Source of the DNA: Pseudomonas anguilliseptica
GTDB lineage: Bacteria > Pseudomonadota > Gammaproteobacteria > Pseudomonadales > Pseudomonadaceae
Length of the DNA stretch: 64,000 nucleotides
Assembly (NCBI RefSeq): GCF_900105355.1
Contig: NZ_FNSC01000001.1
Location: 248,001-312,000, forward strand
Direction of reading: 5' to 3'
Shown piece after piece: positions 19,852-28,512 of the stretch. The position numbers and the translations under genes are program-made. The notes beneath the pieces were generated by a model, which searched no databases, was not told the DNA's origin, and saw only the letters and a program-made list of their open reading frames with translations. Position 1 is the first letter of the stretch. Each line of letters begins with the position of its first letter.

Positions 19852-20442
19852 ATGACTGCCGTACAACTGATCGTTGGCCTGGGTAACCCCGGCCCTGAAT
19901 ACGACCAGACTCGGCATAATGCAGGGGCCCTTTTCGTTGAGCGCCTGGCTGACAGCCAGCGCATCAACCTGAGCCTCGACAAAAAGTATTTTGGCCTGGT
20001 TGGCAAATTCAGCCATCAGGGCCGCGACGTTCGCCTGCTGATCCCCACCACCTTTATGAATCGCAGCGGCCAGGCCGTAGCGGCATTGGCGAATTTCTTC
20101 CGCATCCCGCCGGAAGCCATTCTGGTGGCGCACGACGAACTCGACATGCCCCCCGGCGTCGCCAAACTCAAACAGGGCGGCGGGCACGGCGGACATAACG
20201 GGCTGCGCGACATCATCGCCCAGCTCGGCAATCAGAATAATTTTTACCGCCTGCGGCTTGGCATCGGCCATCCCGGGCACAGCAGCATGGTCTCCAACTT
20301 CGTCCTCGGCCGCGCACCACGTAGCGAACAGGAACTGCTGGACACCAGCATCGATTTTGCCCTGTGCAGCCTGCCGGAAATACTCGCAGGCGACTGGAGC
20401 AAGGCCATGCACAAGCTGCACAGCCAGAAAGCCTCCTCCTAA
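19852..20442 (+). CDS. pth: Peptidyl-tRNA hydrolase
   Basis: Pth releases peptides from dropped-off peptidyl-tRNA. The 196-residue protein starts [20 protein letters not shown] and carries the catalytic histidine in TRHNAG, as well as [12 protein letters not shown] and the [25 protein letters not shown] motif. It is followed 33 bases later by ychF, the usual pairing. Confidence 0.98.
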   Translation: MTAVQLIVGLGNPGPEYDQTRHNAGALFVERLADSQRINLSLDKKYFGLVGKFSHQGRDVRLLIPTTFMNRSGQAVAALANFFRIPPEAILVAHDELDMPPGVAKLKQGGGHGGHNGLRDIIAQLGNQNNFYRLRLGIGHPGHSSMVSNFVLGRAPRSEQELLDTSIDFALCSLPEILAGDWSKAMHKLHSQKASS

Positions 20443-20475
20443 CTCTTTACCGCCATTCGCGCGAGGGACAACACC

Positions 20476-21576
20476 ATGGGATTCAACTGCGGCATCGTCG
20501 GCCTGCCCAACGTCGGCAAGTCCACCCTGTTCAACGCCCTCACCAAATCCGGTATTGCGGCTGAGAACTTTCCGTTCTGCACCATTGAGCCCAACAGCGG
20601 CATCGTGCCGATGCCCGACCCACGCCTCGCGGCGCTGGCAGCCATCGTCAACCCCAAGCGCATCCTGCCGACCACCATGGAGTTCGTCGACATCGCCGGC
20701 CTGGTAGAAGGCGCATCAAAGGGTGAAGGCCTGGGCAACAAGTTCCTCGCCAACATTCGCGAAACCGACGCAATCGCCCACGTAGTGCGCTGCTTCCAAG
20801 ACGACAACGTTATTCACGTTGCCAACAGCGTCGACCCCAAGCGCGATATCGAAATCATCGACCTCGAGCTGATCTTCGCCGACCTCGACAGCTGCGAAAA
20901 ACAACTGCAGAAGACCACTCGTAATGCCAAGGGCGGCGACAAAGAAGCTGTTGCACAGAAAGCCCTGCTGGAAAAGCTCATCCCCCACTTCAGCGAAGGC
21001 AAGCCAGCGCGCACCCTGATGAAGACCTTGGGTGACGACGAGAAGCAACTGATACGCGGTTTCCACCTGCTCACCAGCAAGCCGGTGATGTACATCGCCA
21101 ACGTCGCCGAAGACGGTTTTGAGAACAATCCACTGCTCGACATCGTCCAGGCCATTGCCGACGCCGAAGGCGCTCCCGTGGTGCCGCTATGCAACAAGAT
21201 CGAAGCAGAAATCGCCGAGCTGGATGATGGCGAAGAAAAAGACATGTTCCTCGAAGCCCTAGGCCTCGAAGAACCCGGCCTGAACCGAGTAATCCGCGCG
21301 GGTTACGAACTGCTCAACCTGCAGACCTACTTCACCGCCGGAGTCGAAGAAGTCCGCGCCTGGACCGTCCGCGTCGGCGCCACTGCCCCGCAGGCTGCTG
21401 GCGTGATCCACACCGACTTCGAAAAAGGCTTTATCCGCGCCGAAGTCATCGCCTACAACGACTTCATCCAGTACAAGGGCGAAGCCGGCACCAAAGAAGC
21501 CGGAAAATGGCGCCTGGAAGGCAAGGACTACATCGTTAAAGACGGCGACGTCATGCATTTCCGCTTTAACGTGTAA
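20476..21576 (+). CDS. ychF: YchF/OLA1-type redox-regulated ATPase
   Basis: This 366-residue Obg-family P-loop ATPase has a G1 loop [14 protein letters not shown] (11-24), [17 protein letters not shown] as the G3 region, a central coiled coil and a C-terminal TGS domain ending MHFRFNV. The family binds ATP rather than GTP and is linked to translation and stress. It follows pth and precedes the tRNA-Met used as a phage integration site. Confidence 0.97.
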   Translation: MGFNCGIVGLPNVGKSTLFNALTKSGIAAENFPFCTIEPNSGIVPMPDPRLAALAAIVNPKRILPTTMEFVDIAGLVEGASKGEGLGNKFLANIRETDAIAHVVRCFQDDNVIHVANSVDPKRDIEIIDLELIFADLDSCEKQLQKTTRNAKGGDKEAVAQKALLEKLIPHFSEGKPARTLMKTLGDDEKQLIRGFHLLTSKPVMYIANVAEDGFENNPLLDIVQAIADAEGAPVVPLCNKIEAEIAELDDGEEKDMFLEALGLEEPGLNRVIRAGYELLNLQTYFTAGVEEVRAWTVRVGATAPQAAGVIHTDFEKGFIRAEVIAYNDFIQYKGEAGTKEAGKWRLEGKDYIVKDGDVMHFRFNV

Positions 21577-21653
21577 GCGCTTGATCGCGCGCAGAAATTT
21601 TCGCGCAACAGGGTTGACACCCAACCCCAAGACGCGAATAATGCGCGCCACTC

Positions 21654-21730
21654 GGCTACGTAGCTCAGCTGGTTAGAGCATAGCATTCATAATGCTGGGG
21701 TCCGGGGTTCAAGTCCCTGCGTAGCCACCA
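21654..21730 (+). tRNA. tRNA-Met (CAT), prophage integration site
   Basis: The cloverleaf has acceptor GGCTACG/CGTAGCC, anticodon loop TTCATAA (anticodon CAT at 21688-21690) and an encoded CCA. The sequence is close to the E. coli elongator tRNA-Met. From the last anticodon base onward, the gene is identical to the repeat at 30998-31055, so its 3' half was supplied by the prophage. Confidence 0.95.
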
Positions 21731-21747
21731 AACAAAACAAGGGTTTA
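21690..21747 (+). repeat. Prophage attachment repeat, left
   Basis: These 58 bases, covering the 3' half of tRNA-Met and the sequence after it, are repeated exactly at 30998-31055. Similarity continues with two mismatches through the terminator to about 21772. The integrase gene lies directly beside this end. Confidence 0.95.
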
Positions 21748-21768
21748 GCGAAAGCTAAGCCCTTTTTT
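21739..21768 (+). terminator. tRNA-Met terminator at the left prophage end
   Basis: GGGTTTAGC and GCTAAGCCC form a 9-bp stem around GAAA, followed by six T. The right-end copy reads CC-GAAA-GG in place of GC-GAAA-GC, preserving pairing. Confidence 0.9.
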
Positions 21769-21772
21769 GTTT

Positions 21773-22771
21773 TTAGGGTGTCCCGCAAGTGTCCCTTTCT
21801 TGTCTCAATAGCGCCAACGGTGAGAAAGTCAGTGCCGTGGCAAAGTGATCAGGGGCCAAGTGCGAATAGCGCATAGTCATCTTGATATCGCCGTGACCAA
21901 GGATTTTCTGCAAAGCAAGAATATTGCCGCCCTGCATCATGTAATGACTGGCAAAGGTGTGACGCAAAATGTGGGTAAGTTGTCCTGGCGTGTGTAGTGC
22001 TGTTCGCTCATAGGCTTTACGAAAAGCCGACCGGCAAGAGCTGAACAGCCGCCCTCCGCCTGGATACCCTCGCTCCAATATCAGAGACTGCAAGTCAGCA
22101 GGTATTGGCACAGATCGGCCTTTGCCGTTTTTAGTCCTGGCAAATCTCACCATACCGTTTGCCACCTGAGAGCGAGTGATCGTTTCAGCCTCATCCCAAC
22201 GGGCACCGGTAGCAAGACAAAGTTGCGCCACAGGCAATGTGTGGCTGTTGCTTGAAGCGGCGCACTCATCAAGCACAACCCGACAATCGTCCAAGCTCAA
22301 AAACGTCAGCTCCACCTCATCCACTTTCAATTGCCGCAGGCTGGCCACGGGGTTGGACTCATTCCAGACGCCCAGGCGGATCAGCTCATTGAAGACAGAC
22401 TTGATATAGCGGTGTTCGTGGTTGACCGTCGAAGCCGTGCAGGTTTTCAGCCGTTCCATACGAAAGCGACTGAAATCAAGAGCAGTGAGACTGGAGGCTA
22501 TCGGATTGCCCAGCAGCTCAACCACGGCAAGAGTTCGAGACAGACGGTATTTGTCTTTCAAAGTGCAGCCGTGCAGCTCATGCCAGACGTTAACCAGATC
22601 AGACAAGCGCTCGCCGGGGTCACGACCACGCAACGAGTATTGACGCTTGAGGTCAATCACCCAGCGTTCGGCCTCAGACTTGGTACGAAATGACTTCTTG
22701 CGCTTACGGATGCCAGCCGAACGATCCAACCAGAAATCGACATCCCAGCCGCTCTCGCCTTTGGTGATCAT
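21773..22771 (-). CDS. Prophage tyrosine integrase
   Basis: The ATG at 22771 gives 332 residues and overlaps the rep stop by four bases (ATGA). Catalytic residues of tyrosine recombinases are present: Arg191 (GARWDEA), His267 and Arg270 (HILR), His293 (LGHGD) and Tyr302 (MRYSHL). An N-terminal AP2-like or SAM-like arm-binding region precedes them. It sits directly beside the left attachment repeat and should catalyse insertion into tRNA-Met. Coupling to rep suggests co-expression with the replication gene. Confidence 0.95.
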   Translation of the reverse strand: MITKGESGWDVDFWLDRSAGIRKRKKSFRTKSEAERWVIDLKRQYSLRGRDPGERLSDLVNVWHELHGCTLKDKYRLSRTLAVVELLGNPIASSLTALDFSRFRMERLKTCTASTVNHEHRYIKSVFNELIRLGVWNESNPVASLRQLKVDEVELTFLSLDDCRVVLDECAASSNSHTLPVAQLCLATGARWDEAETITRSQVANGMVRFARTKNGKGRSVPIPADLQSLILERGYPGGGRLFSSCRSAFRKAYERTALHTPGQLTHILRHTFASHYMMQGGNILALQKILGHGDIKMTMRYSHLAPDHFATALTFSPLALLRQERDTCGTP

Positions 22772-24048
22772 ACAGCCCGCCCCCAACGAACATGGCGCTC
22801 TTCAAGAATGCCCTTGATGTGCTTATAAAGCGCGTCTTCATCCATGCCTTTGGCTGCATAGTGATCACGGATAACAGGCCAGCATTCCCAATCCTTGAGA
22901 CGATAAAAAGCCTTTCTAGCGCCCACTCGCTCCCGTGCCAGCAGGCTTACGAAGTTTCCCAGGAAAAGTTCCACATTCTTACCAGAGAAGCCACGAGAGG
23001 TTTTGTATTGGCGCTTGTACTCAGTGGTATCAACAAGGGAATCAACGGGAATGTCTACCCGCACATCATCGCGAATCAGCGTCCAGATAGGTTCGAAGTA
23101 GCCAGGACGAGCCAATAGCTTGAATTGGCGTAGGCCATAGCGCCAAAGGCCATCGAGGTGCGGCGCAAAAGCTGCGTAGCTGTTGCTATCAATGACTTGG
23201 CTGGTATGGAGATCGAAAGAACCACTCGCAAACTGCTGAATAACAGAATGGTGGTAGCGCAGTTCGACACGCCACACGTCTTGATCTTGGTTGTAGATAT
23301 CGGGGTCGCATTCGTCGAAGCTGTCACGACGCTTCCAAACGCCTTCCCAATAGTCGAGTTTGTCTGTGGCGCGAGCTTGCAAAGTCTTGTTGTAGATACC
23401 GAGCTGGACGCTACCAGCGGAACCGAACAGAAAGGATTGCCCCTTGCCGTAAGTGGCAGACTCCAACGTCCACTGGATTTCCTTGATGCCTGAAATATCG
23501 CGTGTTGAGCGTGAGCGGCAATGCATGCGGGCGACCAGATCAGAAGAAGGTGTCCAACCCTGGAGGTCTAACGCAAGATGGACGGCACACTGGTTTCGCT
23601 CAACATTAGTCAGCAAATGTTCAGCGTAATAGTCCATGCGCTCTTGCAAGCGCTCAGGCGACAGCGTGTCGATTGCATGAGGTGACACTTCGATTTTCAG
23701 GTGTGGGCCAATGTTTTCCAGTTTGGCGTTGAAGTTTTTGACGAGCAGGATGATCCCAAGGTCAGCGTTTTGCAGTTTGTACTGGTAACCGGAGTCTTTA
23801 CCAACACGCCCTGAATGCCAACGCTGACCCGCGAAATCAACCAAAGTGCCGGGCTTGTCGAATAGAGCCATGATTTCCGGGCGAATCATGCCCCGGTACA
23901 ACTGGCGCACGGTGTCCACGCCACAATGCAAAACACGAACAGCAGAAAGGTCAGCTATTGCGGCAGAGGATTTATCAAAAAACAAACGACCCAAAACGGA
24001 CTGCAATCCAGTTGTACGATCTACACGAATGAAATCCTTTACTGACAT
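22768..24048 (-). CDS. Phage replication initiation protein (II/X family)
   Basis: The 426-residue protein begins MSVKDFIRVDRTTGLQSVLG and resembles II/X-type Rep proteins of filamentous phages. These nick the plus-strand origin for rolling-circle replication. Segments such as LKIEVSPHAIDTLSPERLQERMDYY and FGSAGSVQLGIYNKTLQA, and the C-terminal domain (WECWPVIRDHYAAKG), support the family, though I did not identify the catalytic tyrosine with certainty. It is followed by the integrase gene and preceded by a dyad-rich gap that may be the origin. Confidence 0.8.
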   Translation of the reverse strand: MSVKDFIRVDRTTGLQSVLGRLFFDKSSAAIADLSAVRVLHCGVDTVRQLYRGMIRPEIMALFDKPGTLVDFAGQRWHSGRVGKDSGYQYKLQNADLGIILLVKNFNAKLENIGPHLKIEVSPHAIDTLSPERLQERMDYYAEHLLTNVERNQCAVHLALDLQGWTPSSDLVARMHCRSRSTRDISGIKEIQWTLESATYGKGQSFLFGSAGSVQLGIYNKTLQARATDKLDYWEGVWKRRDSFDECDPDIYNQDQDVWRVELRYHHSVIQQFASGSFDLHTSQVIDSNSYAAFAPHLDGLWRYGLRQFKLLARPGYFEPIWTLIRDDVRVDIPVDSLVDTTEYKRQYKTSRGFSGKNVELFLGNFVSLLARERVGARKAFYRLKDWECWPVIRDHYAAKGMDEDALYKHIKGILEERHVRWGRAV

Positions 24049-24190
24049 TACTTAACCCCTTATTGAGCATTATTGATCTTTTCGACTTTGGTTTATCTGA
24101 CGTGCTACAGGGACGTCAGCGCAGCGCTTTTGGCGCAGCGCTCGGCACTCGCGCATGCGCGCAAAAGCTGGGAGCGCTGACGTTGATGGC
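24049..24190. other. Candidate replication origin between zot and rep
   Basis: This 142-base gap holds nested dyads. ACGTCAGCGC (24113-24122) is the exact inverse of GCGCTGACGT (24174-24183). Inside are GCAGCGC/GCGCAGCGC arms near 24121-24141 and the palindrome GCGCATGCGC at 24151-24160. Filamentous phage origins are hairpin-rich intergenic stretches next to rep, so this is the best candidate; no nick site can be assigned. Confidence 0.55.
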
Positions 24191-25375
24191 TCACCACAGG
24201 AACCTGCCTTTCTCGTACTGCACGACGGTAACGGTGGGTTTAGGCTCGCTCGGGCCTAGCGGCTGTTTTGGCTGCTGGATCGGCTGTTGTGCGGGCTGCT
24301 GCATCTGCGCGTGCTGTTGTGATCGATCCGGGATACTCGGGTCGAAGTAGCCGTTTTCCGCCACGTTGCTGCAGAACGCGAAATCAGTGCCTACGCGAGT
24401 GCCTTGCTGGGTGTAGCACTGGCACACCGTGGGCTTGCCGTTGACCACGGAACTGGCCATGCGGTTGAACTCACGTGCATAGGTGTTGGGGTCGGTGCTG
24501 GACATGCAGTAGAGGCGCGGATGGGCCACTGGCTGCGTGAGCTGGTCATAGATCGGCGCTGATGCCGGTATTTGCGGGATACGTGGCGCACGTTGATCGA
24601 GGTATTGCGCGAGGCTTTGAGAGCTGTCGGATTCACCGGGCAGGCCAGCCGGTTTGATGAATGATCCCACAGTAGATTTGACCTGATCGACCATGCTGGC
24701 CGGTGTTTCTGTTGAGTCGGCTTGCTGGGTTTTGACCTGCTCGGCGGCGTAGCGGTCATAGGCGCGGTAAACCAGTATCCCAGCCCCGGCAATTACCATC
24801 ATGGCCAGGATGAACTTGGTCGGCAGCTTAGTCTGAAAGTGGTGCTGCGCGTTGCTGCTGGTGTAGACGGAGAAGTACTTCTTATCCAGGCGCAACGACT
24901 TCTTGTCGGCATCCTTGAAGCTGGTTTTGGTTTCGACCTTCTCGATCACCGCTTCGGATTCAAAGCGCAGCAATTGCTGGGATTTGAACACGCGCCAGTA
25001 GTGGATATGACCATTGCACAGGCGGCGCAGGTGCACGTCGATATAGCGCGGGTCCTGGGTAACCAGATGCACTTCATGGCCGTTGTGGCGCATGGTTTCA
25101 AAACGGGTGATGTGCTCCGGTGGGCGCGCCCTCGGATCACGCGCACCGAACCAGCCCTGGGCCTCATCCACGACGATGATGGAGTCAGCGGGCAGCTCAT
25201 ACCATTTCTCCGGGTCTTCAAAGACAAACCAAGCGGCTTGCAGGTGCTCGGGTTTGAGGCCGTTGATGTTGTGGTAGTACACCGTGCGGCCTTCGGCGTG
25301 GGCCTTCTGATCCACTTCGCGGATGGTGTTGAGGGTTTTGCCGTGGCCGGGCTTACCCGTGCGGATATAGAGCAT
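24191..25375 (-). CDS. zot: Zot-like phage assembly ATPase (pI family)
   Basis: The 394-residue protein starts MLYIRTGKPGHGKT, an intact Walker A (GKPGHGKT, 7-14), and has Walker B SIIVVDEAQ near 85-93. A single membrane segment (FILAMMVIAGAGILVYRAY) near 185-205 separates the cytoplasmic ATPase from a periplasmic tail rich in Gln and Pro. pI/Zot proteins drive export of filamentous phage through the envelope. It is directly downstream of the DUF2523 gene, the standard order. The tail ends QPKQPLGPSEPKPTVTVVQY. Confidence 0.95.
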   Translation of the reverse strand: MLYIRTGKPGHGKTLNTIREVDQKAHAEGRTVYYHNINGLKPEHLQAAWFVFEDPEKWYELPADSIIVVDEAQGWFGARDPRARPPEHITRFETMRHNGHEVHLVTQDPRYIDVHLRRLCNGHIHYWRVFKSQQLLRFESEAVIEKVETKTSFKDADKKSLRLDKKYFSVYTSSNAQHHFQTKLPTKFILAMMVIAGAGILVYRAYDRYAAEQVKTQQADSTETPASMVDQVKSTVGSFIKPAGLPGESDSSQSLAQYLDQRAPRIPQIPASAPIYDQLTQPVAHPRLYCMSSTDPNTYAREFNRMASSVVNGKPTVCQCYTQQGTRVGTDFAFCSNVAENGYFDPSIPDRSQQHAQMQQPAQQPIQQPKQPLGPSEPKPTVTVVQYEKGRFLW

Positions 25376-25386
25376 GGGGAGTCTCC

Positions 25387-25713
25387 TTATGCCTCAATCG
25401 AGGTGCCGCCCGGCTTGCGCCAGACTTGGTTACGACGGCGATCTGTAGCCTTGTCGATACCGGCCAACAGAAAGCTGGTGGAAATGGCGGCGAAATAGAT
25501 GTTCACCACCACATCGAATTTGGCGAGGCCGAGAATCTGTTGAATGATCGGGCCGACTTCACCCACGCGAGCGAACAGGTAGGACTGCGCTTCACCAATG
25601 ATCAGGTTGAAGCCGACATAGGTGACGAAGCCGAACCCGAGGATGCGCAACACCATCTTCACCAGAGGGCCGAGGATGATGATGAGCAGCTGGGCAATGT
25701 AGAAAAAGTGCAT
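25387..25713 (-). CDS. DUF2523-type minor virion membrane protein (pVI-like)
   Basis: The 108-residue hydrophobic protein has two or three membrane segments (for example FFYIAQLLIIILGPLVKMVL near the N-terminus). It lies between the adsorption gene and zot, the position of gene VI in filamentous phages and of DUF2523 proteins. Its ATG overlaps the stop of the upstream adsorption gene (TGATG). By analogy it should cap the virion with the adsorption protein. Confidence 0.85.
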   Translation of the reverse strand: MHFFYIAQLLIIILGPLVKMVLRILGFGFVTYVGFNLIIGEAQSYLFARVGEVGPIIQQILGLAKFDVVVNIYFAAISTSFLLAGIDKATDRRRNQVWRKPGGTSIEA

Positions 25714-27194
25714 CAGTTACCTCCTACGGAGCGGCCGACATAAAGCGCGGCCAAGATGGTGGCCACGGCAACGAACAGGCCGCTAAGGTCTGAGGCAGCG
25801 CGGCACAGGGGTTCATAACTGAGGGTGAAGGTGCGACCACCGGCTGTGGTCAGGGAGAAGCTTTCAGCCGCTGGGCAGGTGGCGGGCAAAAAGCGTGTGC
25901 CTTGGTTGATGAAGGACGGCACATCGATATCGCCACTGCCTTCATCGAGTTTGAATTTGTCGCCCTGGCCTTCGAACAAGCCCTTGATATCGGCTTTGTT
26001 GCTTTCAAAGTCTTCCGACTCTTCGAAGTCGCAACGGGCTTCGTATTGCTGCTTGAGGATGGCGCACTGCACGGCATCGCCCTCACACGCAGGCGCGGCT
26101 TCGCAGGTCTGCCCACCGGTGACCTTGCTTTCGTTTTTCTCTTCTTCCTCTTCTTCCCGCTCTTCCTGGGTCTTGCCGTCGGCATCCTTGCAGCCTGGGC
26201 CGGTGCAGGTGTTGCTTTCACCACCTGGGGTGCCGTCAGCCTTGGTGTGGTTGTTGCTGACGTTGGTGGTGGTGCTGGTTGAGCACGATTTAACGCCCGT
26301 GCATTTGGTCGTGGTGGTGGTGGTAGTGGTCGTGGTGTCTTTTGAGCCGTCCGGGTTGGTCTTCTCGACGATCTCTTGATCGACCTTCTTGTCGGTCATT
26401 TGCGGCGACGGCGGTTTGGGAATGCACTGCAGCTCACCGCCAACCGTGCCGAGGTCGCATTCCATGTTGCCGGGATCAATATTCAGCTCAGTCGCTTGGC
26501 AGTCATAGCGCTGGCGACCTTCGGCATCAGTAATTTTGGTAGTGCATTCAGACTGTTTTTCTACAACCGGCGTGCCATCGGAAGGCTGGGCAAATTCGGA
26601 TTCATTGCCGGTGCAAGAGACACCATTGCCCCGATATTTAAGTTTAAGAAATACACCAGAAGGATCACCCGCCTCAAAGCGATAAGCATCTACAGGCGCA
26701 GAATATGTAAAGGAGTACTGGCACCCATTAACTTTAGGGAGACACACAGAACCAGGAGGATCGACACGACCGGCAATGACACCCGCCCCCGTGAACTCGC
26801 CAGCGCGGTGACGGTGTTCAACTTCTACGCCTACTGTCGGCTCACATTGGTCGGGCTCAGGGGCTTCGCATTCGCCAGTTGCGGGATTAAAAATGGCTAG
26901 AGGGTCAGAGCAAGAATCGCCACTGCGTAAGACAGTAAAGTCAAAATACCAGACACCAGGCTGCCAGTTAGTCCTACAACCAAACTGCGAATCAGTTTGA
27001 CTGATGCACCAATCAACGGAAACCCAGCCATTGGCAGATTTAGCTGATTGAGCGGCAGACATAGGGCTAGAGCCCGTATGGTTGCCATGACCTGAAACTG
27101 TCCAAACATAGGGTGCCGAAAAAACAAACTGCCCCCAGCCAATAAGGCCAAGTGCAATAACCATCCGAATAAAAAGACGCGGCAGTTTCATCAT
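25713..27194 (-). CDS. Adsorption protein (pIII-like)
   Basis: This protein of about 493 residues has a signal peptide (MKLPRLFIRMVIALGLIGWGQFVFSA) and a cysteine-rich N-terminal half (for example SVDWCISQTDSQFGCRTNW). A low-complexity linker with a run of about nine threonines precedes KCTGVKSCSTSTTTNVSN and an acidic stretch of glutamates. A C-terminal membrane anchor (DLSGLFVAVATILAALYVG) ends the protein. This layout matches filamentous phage receptor-binding proteins, which recognise pili or TolA. Position between the coat gene and DUF2523 supports it. The ATG at 27194 overlaps the stop of the 23-residue gene upstream. The receptor is unknown. Confidence 0.85.
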   Translation of the reverse strand: MMKLPRLFIRMVIALGLIGWGQFVFSAPYVWTVSGHGNHTGSSPMSAAQSAKSANGWVSVDWCISQTDSQFGCRTNWQPGVWYFDFTVLRSGDSCSDPLAIFNPATGECEAPEPDQCEPTVGVEVEHRHRAGEFTGAGVIAGRVDPPGSVCLPKVNGCQYSFTYSAPVDAYRFEAGDPSGVFLKLKYRGNGVSCTGNESEFAQPSDGTPVVEKQSECTTKITDAEGRQRYDCQATELNIDPGNMECDLGTVGGELQCIPKPPSPQMTDKKVDQEIVEKTNPDGSKDTTTTTTTTTTKCTGVKSCSTSTTTNVSNNHTKADGTPGGESNTCTGPGCKDADGKTQEEREEEEEEKNESKVTGGQTCEAAPACEGDAVQCAILKQQYEARCDFEESEDFESNKADIKGLFEGQGDKFKLDEGSGDIDVPSFINQGTRFLPATCPAAESFSLTTAGGRTFTLSYEPLCRAASDLSGLFVAVATILAALYVGRSVGGN

Positions 27195-27265
27195 CACACC
27201 CGCCCAAAGAACACGAGGTACAACGCCAAGGTGGTGAGGATCAGGACGTACAGTTCGTGGCTCAT
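27194..27265 (-). CDS. 23-residue membrane peptide (small virion protein candidate)
   Basis: The peptide MSHELYVLILTTLALYLVFFGRV is almost entirely one membrane segment. Filamentous phages encode comparably tiny tip proteins (pVII and pIX class). It lies between the major-coat terminator and the adsorption gene, and its TGA overlaps the adsorption ATG, which supports translation. Confidence 0.6.
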   Translation of the reverse strand: MSHELYVLILTTLALYLVFFGRV

Positions 27266-27282
27266 GGCGTTTTCCAGAAGAG

Positions 27283-27305
27283 AAAACCCCGCCGGAGCGG
27301 GGTTT
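27283..27305 (-). terminator. Terminator after the major coat gene
   Basis: AACCCCGC and GCGGGGTT form a stem around CGGA, with a T tract on the minus strand. Filamentous phages commonly place a terminator just after the coat gene to keep its expression far above that of the downstream genes. Confidence 0.8.
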
Positions 27306-27339
27306 GGTTGCTTCGGCACTGCTAGGTGCTGAGGGACGG

Positions 27340-27549
27340 TTACAGGGCGCGGCGCATGTACTTGAAGGCCATGGCTGCGATCAGCACGGCGAACACCGCC
27401 CAACCGATGGCGCCCACGTCAGTGCCCGCGGTATCGAGCGCGGCGGTGGCTTCGGCCGGTACTGCGGCATAGGCCTGTTGAATACTCAGCACGCCAACAG
27501 CGGCGACGACGCCGAGGGAGCGTTTCAGGTTTTGCAGGTTGCGTTTCAT
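27340..27549 (-). CDS. Major coat protein (pVIII-like)
   Basis: The 69-residue precursor has a signal peptide (MKRNLQNLKRSLGVVAAVGVLS, cleaved near AYA) and a mature protein of about 43 residues. The mature form has an acidic N-terminus (VPAEATAALDTAGTDVG), one membrane helix (GWAVFAVLIAAMAF) and a basic C-terminus (KYMRRAL) that would contact DNA. This is the classical filamentous coat layout. A terminator follows. Confidence 0.92.
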   Translation of the reverse strand: MKRNLQNLKRSLGVVAAVGVLSIQQAYAAVPAEATAALDTAGTDVGAIGWAVFAVLIAAMAFKYMRRAL

Positions 27550-27562
27550 GGGTGTTACCTCT

Positions 27563-27775
27563 CTATTTCAGGGCTTTTTTCAGGATCAGAAAGCCAAAGA
27601 CAGTGGCGAACAAAATGATGGCTTCGCCCTGCAGTTCGCTGACCTGATCCCAAGTGAGTGCAGAGCCGGACGGGTTCTGCATTTCCTCGCCCGGAACGGA
27701 AACCAAGGTGCCGGTACACAGGAGTTCTCCTGATGCACCCGCCGACCAAGCCCCATCACAGGCGATGAAATTCAT
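27563..27775 (-). CDS. Small single-membrane-segment phage protein
   Basis: The 70-residue protein has two cysteines in its N-terminal half (FIACDGAWSAGASGELLC) and a C-terminal membrane segment (EAIILFATVFGFLILKKALK). It lies directly before the major coat gene, where other inoviruses carry a minor coat or coat-like protein. Its start overlaps the upstream gene by four bases (27772-27775). A structural role is inferred from position only. Confidence 0.7.
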   Translation of the reverse strand: MNFIACDGAWSAGASGELLCTGTLVSVPGEEMQNPSGSALTWDQVSELQGEAIILFATVFGFLILKKALK

Positions 27776-27957
27776 TGGCCTGCCTCTTCATGCAGCGGAA
27801 ACACCAAAACAAAGGGTTCGCGGCAATCCGGGCAGACGGCGTAATCGGGGGCCGTGCGGAAATCGCTGAGCAGGTCGCTTTGTGCGGCAGGCATGTGGTG
27901 GAGTTGGCCCATCACACACAGGCATTCATCACAGACGACGCGATCACCGATCAGCAC
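27772..27957 (-). CDS. Small phage protein with paired CxxC motifs
   Basis: The 61-residue protein has cysteines in CDECLC near residues 9-14 and CPDCREP near 42-48, spaced like a small zinc-binding fold. No family is recognised. It lies between the ssDNA-binding gene and the small membrane protein, overlapping the latter by four bases, so it is probably translated as part of the phage operon. Confidence 0.65.
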   Translation of the reverse strand: MLIGDRVVCDECLCVMGQLHHMPAAQSDLLSDFRTAPDYAVCPDCREPFVLVFPLHEEAGQ

Positions 27958-27968
27958 GGCCCTGGCCC

Positions 27969-28334
27969 TCAGCCTTTAGCCGGATCGGCGGCAGCGGGTT
28001 TTGCTTGCTGCTGGCCTTGGGCTTGAGGGGAGGCTGCACGGGGGGCTGGCTTGGCTTCGATTGGCTCAACATGAAGCACGATAAATTTGCCCATGTTTTT
28101 GGCGCCCCGATCAATCTCTGCATCGACACGCACAAGGTCACCAAGGCTCAGACCTTTGCAAACATTCCAAACCTCATCGCGAACAGTGTCATGAGCCTGC
28201 ATACCGAGGAGCGAAGAAATAGCATCACGCTCGCCATCTGGCTCATCTGCAAAAAAGAGTTTTACAAGGTGAACATCGTCAAACTTAGTCTGTTCAACAC
28301 TTACAATTGCCAGTTCAAAAGTTGTGCGTGCCAT
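27969..28334 (-). CDS. Phage ssDNA-binding protein (pV-like)
   Basis: The 121-residue protein has a beta-rich core (MARTTFELAIVSVEQTKFDD, and LSLGDLVRVDAEIDRGAKNMGKFIVLHVEPI) and a low-complexity Ala/Pro/Gln tail (PAPRAASPQAQGQQQAKPAA). This matches filamentous phage ssDNA-binding proteins, which coat the genome before assembly. Its place ahead of the coat genes is typical. Sequence identity to a named family cannot be tested here. Confidence 0.75.
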   Translation of the reverse strand: MARTTFELAIVSVEQTKFDDVHLVKLFFADEPDGERDAISSLLGMQAHDTVRDEVWNVCKGLSLGDLVRVDAEIDRGAKNMGKFIVLHVEPIEAKPAPRAASPQAQGQQQAKPAAADPAKG

Positions 28335-28512
28335 TTGTATTACCTCGCTTAGTTGCGCTTAATTGCGCGGTTTTGCCGTTCAGCAGGCCGAGCGAGTCCA
28401 CACGGGCAAACTTTCGTTTTTTACCCAAGAGTGGTTTTCTCGATTTACTGGGGCTTTTAGTTGTTACTTTGCAGCCTGATACACCGTTAAATGCACCTTC
28501 GCTTTTGCACAT
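28315..28512 (-). CDS. Small basic phage protein, unknown
   Basis: This 65-residue, lysine- and serine-rich protein contains SPSKSRKPLLGKKRKFARVD. It overlaps the end of the upstream gene by 26 bases and the start of the ssDNA-binding gene by 20. The basic charge suggests DNA binding. No family is recognised, and it may be a spurious reading frame; the strand, spacing and uninterrupted coding of the operon favour a real gene. Confidence 0.4.
   Translation of the reverse strand: MCKSEGAFNGVSGCKVTTKSPSKSRKPLLGKKRKFARVDSLGLLNGKTAQLSATKRGNTNGTHNF

Noticed and set aside
24191..25375. Zot as an enterotoxin
   Set aside because: In this setting it is the phage assembly ATPase; nothing in the sequence supports a toxin role.
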